Source: Palaemon carinicauda
Lineage: Eukaryota; Arthropoda; Malacostraca; Decapoda; Palaemonidae
Assembly (NCBI RefSeq): GCF_036898095.1
Contig: NC_090730.1
Location: 22,823,121-22,887,120, forward strand
Reading direction: 5' to 3'
Length of the DNA stretch: 64,000 nt
Below the pieces are notes generated by a model. That model had not been told where the DNA came from, did not search any database, and saw only the letters and a list, made by a program, of their open reading frames with translations. The position numbers and the translations under genes are program-made. Shown here piece after piece: positions 58,199 through 64,000 of the stretch (within the stretch, counting starts at the first letter, position 1; every line of letters starts with the position of its first letter).

Positions 58199-59163
58199 AG
58201 TTTGCAGCTCATAAAGACGCAAACATTGACCTGGAAAACGTTCTCTTCATCGAAGCGGACAAAGGGGACTCGACAATTCGTCAATATGATTCGGCTGTTA
58301 AGAAATTAGCAAATTTCCTAAAGAATTCAGACCATACTCGTATGACTCCGAATTTAGCCATCTCGTTTTTTAGGTTCCTATTTGACAAGGGCCTGGCAGC
58401 TAGCACTATAACCACCACCAAGTCAGCTTTGAAGAAGATCTTCCTTGTTGGGTTTAACATTAACCTGGCGGATTCCTATTTCTCATCTATTCCAAAAGCA
58501 TGTGCTAGGCTTCGGCCTTTGGATCGGCCACAAAAAGTCTCTTGGTCTCTGAACAATGTCCTCAAACTTGCGTCAGACACGGACAATGAGACCTGCTCTT
58601 ATATCACTTTGCTTAGGAAGACTCTCTTTCTAACAGCTATGGCCTCAGGTGCTAGAATCTCAGAACTAGCAGCTCTCTTACGTAACCCGGAAAACATAGA
58701 TTTCCTCCCTTCAGGCGAAGTACTGCTTTCTCCAGACAGCTTTCCTAGCTAAAAATGAGGACCCGCAAAATAGGTGGTCCCCTTGGAAGATTATCTCCCT
58801 TCCCCAGGATCCTTCGCTGTGTCCAGTCACTACTCTCAGGACCTTTTTAGCTAGATTTGCCACCCGCTCGTCTGGCCCCTTATTTATCAGGGAACAAGGG
58901 GGTACTATGACCATTCAAGGTATCAGACAACAAATCCTCTACTGTACTTCATTAAACATGCTAACCCGGAATCATTTCCCCATGCTCATGATATACGGTC
59001 AATAGCTACCTCCATCAATTACTTCCAGAACATGGACTTTGATGACCTTAAAAAATATACGGGTTGGAAATCTCCTATGGTTTTCAAACGCCACTATCTA
59101 AAGAACTTACAGGCCCTTAAATACCCTACGGTTGCAGCGGGGAGTCTTATCTCTCCTCATTAA
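58105..59163 (+). pseudogene. DIRS copy C tyrosine recombinase, frameshifted
   Basis: The YR frame overlaps the RNase H end: NFVDFMKFAAHKDANIDL, STIRQYDSAVKKLANFL, SALKKIFLVGFNINLADSYF, ASGARISELAALLRNPEN (catalytic Arg in SGARISEL, about 58660). A 2-nt loss near 58737 (CAGACAGC versus CAGACAAAGC in copy A) ends the frame early (stop 58750-58752). A 5-nt insertion near 58942 (CTACTGTACTTC) breaks it again. Beyond, HAHDIRSIA (HxxR, about 58985) and VFKRHYLKNL (Tyr nucleophile, about 59095) survive to TAA 59161-59163. All catalytic residues are present, but spread over frames. Confidence 0.85.
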
Positions 59164-59541
59164 ACTCTGATTACTTTTTTATTCCATCTCTTCTCTCCTC
59201 CCTCCTACCCACCTCTCACACCACGTCGCCACTCTCCTGGTTGGTTCGTTAGCCCTAAGATATTTACCATGTTTAATTCCTATGATTTAACTGTTATTGT
59301 AATTACCATTCCTTTAATGATTAGATATGCTTAGACATGTAAGATTGATACCTTTTTGCGACTGGACACTCAGGTGATTCCTTGTCTTCATATTATTTTA
59401 GCCTTACGTCTCCTATGTCTTTGGCTAGTTTGTAATTTTATGTTTACTTACAGTATTATATTATTGGCTTACATGGTGTTTGTTTTCTCCTTATTATGTT
59501 ATTATTGTATTGGGCTTGGAAGGCATTCTCTGGTACATTTT

Positions 59542-59620
59542 CACCGGCCGTCACAGGCCGCCCCAGAAAAGCGATTTTGACGAAGGAAAAATCTATTTCT
59601 GGGAAGAGGCCTGTGACACC
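59542..59620. repeat. DIRS internal complementary region (copy C)
   Basis: CCGTCACAGGCCGCCCCAGAA joins AAGCGATTTTGACGAAGG, the reverse complements of left and right termini (junction 59568/59569). Copy C's left end has GGGGCGGCC rather than GGGTCGACC, and its internal region carries the same change, so the two co-evolve within a copy. Confidence 0.93.
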
Positions 59621-60015
59621 CGGTGAAACCCTTCCCGGTTGTTTGGTACGGACCCACCCTCTTTTTTCCTTGCCAAGTTATATGTTCTTGCAGAAGGATG
59701 TCCTAGAGAGCGCGGGTGGTAGGTGTCGGTGGGGTAGTCCAACTGTGTTCTCTAGGGCCTGTCATGGCCCTCCCCATTGATGAAGGGATTATCTAAATGG
59801 AAGACAGCCTGTGAATAGTGGTTTCACGCACCCTTATTAATACACGACACCTACAAGATGATCGCGCGAGGGTTGTAACCTCTGCATTCCATGCTTTTAT
59901 CTTTCTCTAGTATATTTGGAAGATTTATATTAGAAGAGTGTTAAGAAGGACTTTTTCACCGGCCGTCACAGGCCTCTTCCCAGAAATAGATTTTTTTCCT
60001 TTGTCAAAATCCCTT

Positions 60016-60145
60016 TATTATTGAGTCCCTTGTCAGGCTGGGAGGAACGTAGAGAGGAGAGGTCCACTTTTTTGTTGCATTTTTTTAATGTTGGCTATCC
60101 CCCACAAAATTGGGGGAAATGCCTTGGTATATGTATGTATGTATT
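60016..60145. other. Short flank with no gene
   Basis: It contains CCCCACAAAATTGGGGGAAA and a TATGTATG simple repeat before the ATT run of the next repeat. Confidence 0.4.
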
Positions 60146-60785
60146 ATTATTATTATTATTATTATAATAATTATTTTACTTGCTGAGCTACAACCCTGGA
60201 AAAGTGGGATGTTAGAAGTCCAGGGGCTCCAACAGGGAAAATAGCAGAGTGAGGAAAGGAAACAAGGAAATAAAATATTTCAAGAACAGTAACAATATTA
60301 AAATAAATATTTCCTAAATAAACTATAAAAACTTTAACAAAACAAGAGGAAGAGAAATAAGATAGAATAGTGTGCACAAGTGTACCCTCAAGCAAGAGAA
60401 CTCTTACTAAGACAGTGGAAGGCCATAGTACAGAGGCTATGGCACTACCTAAGACTAGAGAACAATTGTTTGATTTTGGATTGTCCTCCTAAAAGAGATG
60501 CTTTCCATAGCTAAAGTCTCTCTTCTACCCTTACAAAGTGGCCACTGAACAATTACATTACAGCAGTTAACCCCTCAAGAGAAGAATTGTTTGGTAATGT
60601 CAGTGTTGTCAGGTGTATTAGGATAGAAGAGTATATATAAAGAATAAGCCAGACTATTTGGTGTATATGTAGGAAAAGGGAAAATGAACTGTAACCAGAG
60701 AGAAGGATCCATGTAGTATTGTCTGGCCAGTCAAACGACCCCATAACTCGCTAGCAGTAGTATCTCAACGGGTGGCTGGTGCTAA
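60146..60785 (+). repeat. 650-bp (ATT)n-ended dispersed repeat, copy 4
   Basis: Forward copy: (ATT)n, TTACTTGCTGAGCTACAACC, GGGGCTCCAACAGGGAAAA, AGTGTACCCTCAAGCAAGAG, ending TCTCAACGGGTGGCTGGTGC. The most complete copy in the window. Confidence 0.9.
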
Positions 60786-61879
60786 TACTATTCTTAGATT
60801 CTCCACCTAACTTTCCCTGGTTCACCAACCAGAAGATATTCTTTGCACTATGAGGCACGTTATTGTTAGTTTTTTTTCTCCCTTCAAATGATTACATTAT
60901 TCTTTTAGGGCATTCATTTCCTTTACAAAGACACAGCATTCTGAAGCAATATACTTTACTAGCCAGCTTTGCACATATAGTAAATTAAGGACTAGGGGCG
61001 AATATTGTTGAAGAGATGCACAGTAGATGTACACAAATGAGTTGGAGAGATGTAAATTTACATGAATGAGTTTTGGGAATTGGGTAGTGTGAAGGTGTAA
61101 AAACACTAGATAAACAGGGAAATTGATAGGTCCTGTAGATGCAATAGATGAAATAAAAATAAGAACCAGTAGGGGAAGATAGCAAAGTTTTAATGCAAGA
61201 AGATGGTAACTAAGACCTGCAATGTTTACTACTGTACTATTTTTTCTCAAGAAAAAGGTTGTGGTGGTCCAAGGAAAATGTTTATGAGTTAACTATATTC
61301 CAAGGCAAATGTCTTCTTACATTTAGTATCAGCGTCAGGGAAGACATTATTATAGAACACTAATAATGTACACCAGAAAACTAATAATTGGCCAGTGTTT
61401 CAAACCCTGTTAAATTTATTTTTCATTACAGATGACTTAAGATCAGAATAAATTGCCATGCTTAACTTTAAACAAATTATTCTTCAATCAAAATCAACAG
61501 AATTGTGCTTTGATATTTAAACAGGTAAGTGCACATGAATAACGTTCTAAGTGACAGTAGCTTAAATCAATGAAATGCCTACACCATTTTTATGCCTTAG
61601 CGTAATCATTTACTAAAATTTAACTACAAGCAAACAAAGGAAACTACAGCATGATACGATAGAGCTACAGCCAACGTCATAATACAGTAGAGAACAACAA
61701 ATTAAATATAAATGGACAAAACACATCCAAGTCAGGAGAGGTAATCCTTTGGATCATTATAAATTAAAACAAAATTCATCAAAACTAAAGGAAGAAATGA
61801 TTACTGGCCTCCACACAATCGGCTCTGTAGGACTAGTGTTGTCAGTGCACCTTACAATATGGTAGGTGTTACTTGAGGG
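60786..61879. other. No recognisable feature
   Basis: AT-rich. The minus-strand 117-codon frame at 60897-61250 lacks any domain and is probably chance. Confidence 0.45.
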
Positions 61880-62075
61880 TCTTTGCAGCATTCCTTTAGT
61901 CCCTAACTACAATTCCTTTATATCCTACTTTACCTCCATTCCTGCTTCCATACTTTCATGCTGTCCAACTTCTAACTTTTACTTATAATGCAACTGCTCG
62001 ATTTCCCTTATTTGCACTTAGTGCTGAATGCCCTTACAGGCCCCAGTGCTGACGTATACAGTGTACCCCCAAATT
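61880..62075 (+). repeat. Probable dispersed repeat (SINE-like)
   Basis: CTACTTTACCTCCATTCCTG, TTCATGCTGTCCAACTTCTA, ATGCAACTGCTCGATTTCCC and CAGGCCCCAGTGCTGACG resemble a repeat I recall from crustacean sequences. A weaker relative (ATAGTGTAACTGCAGGGTTT) lies at about 63617. Family identity rests on memory. Confidence 0.4.
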
Positions 62076-62439
62076 TATAAATCAAATCACAAATTCTGAA
62101 CAAACTCTAAGGCAAGGGAAAAAAACACACTCCTAAAGGATAGCTTCAACCGATCATGACAACAAAGATTACTGCAATACCCATTCACAAGGATTGAATC
62201 AATATGAAGGGTACAAACTTTTGGTGGTTTTTTTGTGAGTTGCTGTTTGGTTTTTATGAGATTTTGACTAAGAAAGTAGGGTAATTGACAGAGGAACTCA
62301 TAAAGGAAAATTAGGATAGTTTTAGACAAGTGAGAGAGTGAATGGATCCAGTGTGTGTTTTGAAACAATTATGTGAGATATTTGAAAAGAAAAAGAATAC
62401 AATGTGTGGAACATACATCAACTTAAAAACAGCTCATGG

Positions 62440-63335
62440 TAGTATTTGCTACAAGGCAATTTTGAAAGTATATGGTATAAATGGTAGGTTGTGAAGTGCT
62501 ATTGAAAGTGTATATGAATGATGGAAACAGCGTACAGAAATTCCTTGATAGTGATCGTAGAATTTGTATGATTCGCCTTGATTTTAGTGCTGCCTTTGAC
62601 TATGTTAATCATGAGCCCTTGTTTTCATACTCAAATGGTTAGGAGCAGGTGGGTCTTTTCTTGGGATCATTATTGATTTTTTTAGCAATGGATTTTAGAG
62701 CTGTTGTTTATGGGCACCATTGTGAGTATAGGAATGTAATATCTAGTATTAGTCAGGGTAGTGTTCTTGGTTCATTAATTTTCATGCTATATACAGTACA
62801 CATATGTGATTTGACCTAGAAAACAAACTCATTACATAAGCAGATGATGCTATTTTCTTTACTTCAATTCCATCTCGTTAATGTTGATCTGGGGTTATTG
62901 AATTCCTTAATAGCGATCTAGGTACAATTAGAGCATGGTGCAAATTATGGAGCATGAAGTTGAACCTTAACAAAACTCAAAAGTATGATTGTAAGTAGGT
63001 CGAGGGCACTGGCTCGTCAACATCCAGATCGGCATTGACAGTTTTGTTTAACTCTATATTTTTTAAAAATTTAGGTGTGATTCTTGATAGCAAATTTACT
63101 TTTTAGAAACATATTCAGTTTGTTTCTTCTTCAGTTTCACAAAAAAAAAATTAGCTTATTGAGAAATTCTTTTAAGATTTTTGGTGATCAATCTAGTCTG
63201 AAGAACTGTTTTAATTCTTTCATTCTGCCTTGTTTCAAGTATTGTTCTCCTGTTTGGTCATCAGCTGCTGAATCTCATTTTACTTTGTTGGACAGGAACT
63301 TGCAGTCTATTGAGTTTCTTATTCCTAGTCTACTG
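62440..63335 (+). mobile_element. LINE fragment (jockey/CR1-like RT), decayed
   Basis: RT blocks in several frames: RICMIRLDFSAAFDYVNHEP (about 62565-62625, catalytic Asp motif), SQGSVLGSLIFMLYT (about 62755-62800), ADDAIFF (about 62841, preceded by TAA where Tyr is expected), WCKLWSMKLNLNKTQ (about 62938), FKNLGVILDSKFTF (about 63066-63107), then an open 84-codon C-terminal piece (SLLRNSFKIFGDQSSLKNCF, FKYCSPVWSSAAESHFTLLD) to 63338. 5' truncated and inactive. It belongs to the same group as the fragment at 14590-15045. Confidence 0.8.
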
Positions 63336-63339
63336 TAGA

Positions 63340-63720
63340 TATTAATCTCTGGCAATGACTTACTCATAATTGACAGAACTGTGCAATGTCAGATGACTAG
63401 GGAAAGCCTGGCCCCTGCAGGAGACCTAAAATATTCACAGAAGTATCCTGGCTTTCATCTTAATACCAATAACCTGTGCTTGCTTCATCTTCAGGGGAGC
63501 TCCTTAAGTTAACCCTCCAAGGCAGTGGGACCAATCGCTTTGTTTTGGATTTTATTATACCTCTATTCCAGTTTCTTTTTTTTCCGTCTTGTTGTCTACC
63601 ATTACCCGCTTTTATTCCATAGTGTAACTGCAGGGTTTTCCCCCAAGTGGCACTAATTGAACTATGGTGCCCTGGCACTCGGCCGAAATTCATAGATCAT
63701 AATAAACCTATGTTTATATA
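63340..63720. repeat. Probable dispersed repeat, uncertain
   Basis: ATAGTGTAACTGCAGGGTTT and GTGCCCTGGCACTCGGCC resemble the segment at 61990-62055. The rest is not assignable. No credible gene. Confidence 0.3.
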
Positions 63721-64000
63721 CGGTATGTAAAATTAATCTGCAATAGTTTTGATAATTTTTCTAGTTCAGTAATCAATATATAGAAAATTTGTTTTAACTC
63801 TTGCTCTACCTGGCATCTAGGTCAAATGAATTCATATTATGAATATAGTAAGAGTTAAGATACCCAAGTTAAGCACCTCAATTAACTATGTACATTCTTA
63901 CAATACAATATGGAAATTATGTTGAAAAAAACAAGTAAAACTAGTCAGTTTTGAATTGTACATCTAAATGGGTTGTACATGAATTTTTTATATTCAGAAT
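63721..64000. other. No recognisable feature
   Basis: AT-rich to the window edge. Confidence 0.5.

Larger units (their letters stand above)
52581..60015 (+). mobile_element. DIRS retrotransposon, copy C (best preserved)
   Basis: About 7.4 kb. Left terminus TTCTGGGGCGGCCTGTGACG at 52581, right terminus ending TTGTCAAAATCCCTT at 60015, internal complementary region at 59542-59620. It retains the Cys-rich gag exon, the gag region deleted in A and B, the RNase H Asp and the YR Arg. Defects: one nonsense codon in gag, a roughly 190-bp deletion in RT that includes the active site, and frameshifts in YR. Confidence 0.93.

Noticed and set aside
60897..61250. 117-codon minus-strand open frame
   Set aside because: No domain, no splice context, AT-rich composition.

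Overview
This window is repeat-dominated eukaryotic DNA. The mix of elements (several DIRS tyrosine-recombinase retrotransposons, Tigger/pogo and piggyBac DNA transposons, LINEs, long GA/CT/AT microsatellites, frequent TACAGTACTGTA-like motifs) fits a decapod crustacean such as a shrimp or prawn. That assignment rests on family-level recollection, not on a database search. No RNA gene, operon or prokaryotic feature is visible.

Layout. About 0.57-14.4 kb: a badly decayed DIRS-type element ('DIRS-II') with a 20-bp minisatellite, RT/RNase H remains and tyrosine-recombinase (YR) remains. It is split by a decayed LINE (about 6.69-12.5 kb) with zinc-knuckle ORF1, endonuclease, RT and RNase H. 14.4-19.4 kb: a LINE 3' fragment and copies of a roughly 650-bp repeat that ends in (ATT)n. 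19.37-26.79 kb: DIRS copy A (+), with a piggyBac derivative inserted at its right edge (26.79-27.81 kb). 27.8-33.3 kb: sparse DNA carrying three exons of the only probable host gene. 33.3-50.5 kb: one 17.3-kb intron of that gene, filled with a MITE, a nearly intact Tigger element (34.05-37.78 kb), a lone DIRS terminus, a second Tigger (39.29-41.83 kb), and a pogo-like MITE split by DIRS copy B (minus, 42.12-49.71 kb). Copy B itself carries a hAT-like insertion and an inversion. 50.6 kb: the fourth exon. 52.58-60.02 kb: DIRS copy C (+), the best preserved. 60-64 kb: another 650-bp repeat, a LINE RT fragment and dispersed repeats.

Host gene. Exons at 29055-29103, 32734-32938, 33068-33255 and 50590-50733 join in phase into an acidic segment followed by ankyrin-like sequence. 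I could not name the protein.

Main observation. DIRS copies A and B sit at unrelated sites, yet share internal gag deletions and substitutions at expected catalytic positions of all three enzyme domains (RT, RNase H, YR). Copy C keeps the RNase H and YR residues. This suggests an enzymatically dead DIRS lineage that was mobilised in trans. In all three copies the frame leading into the YR gene is also largely open through the RNase H gene, suggesting dual coding.
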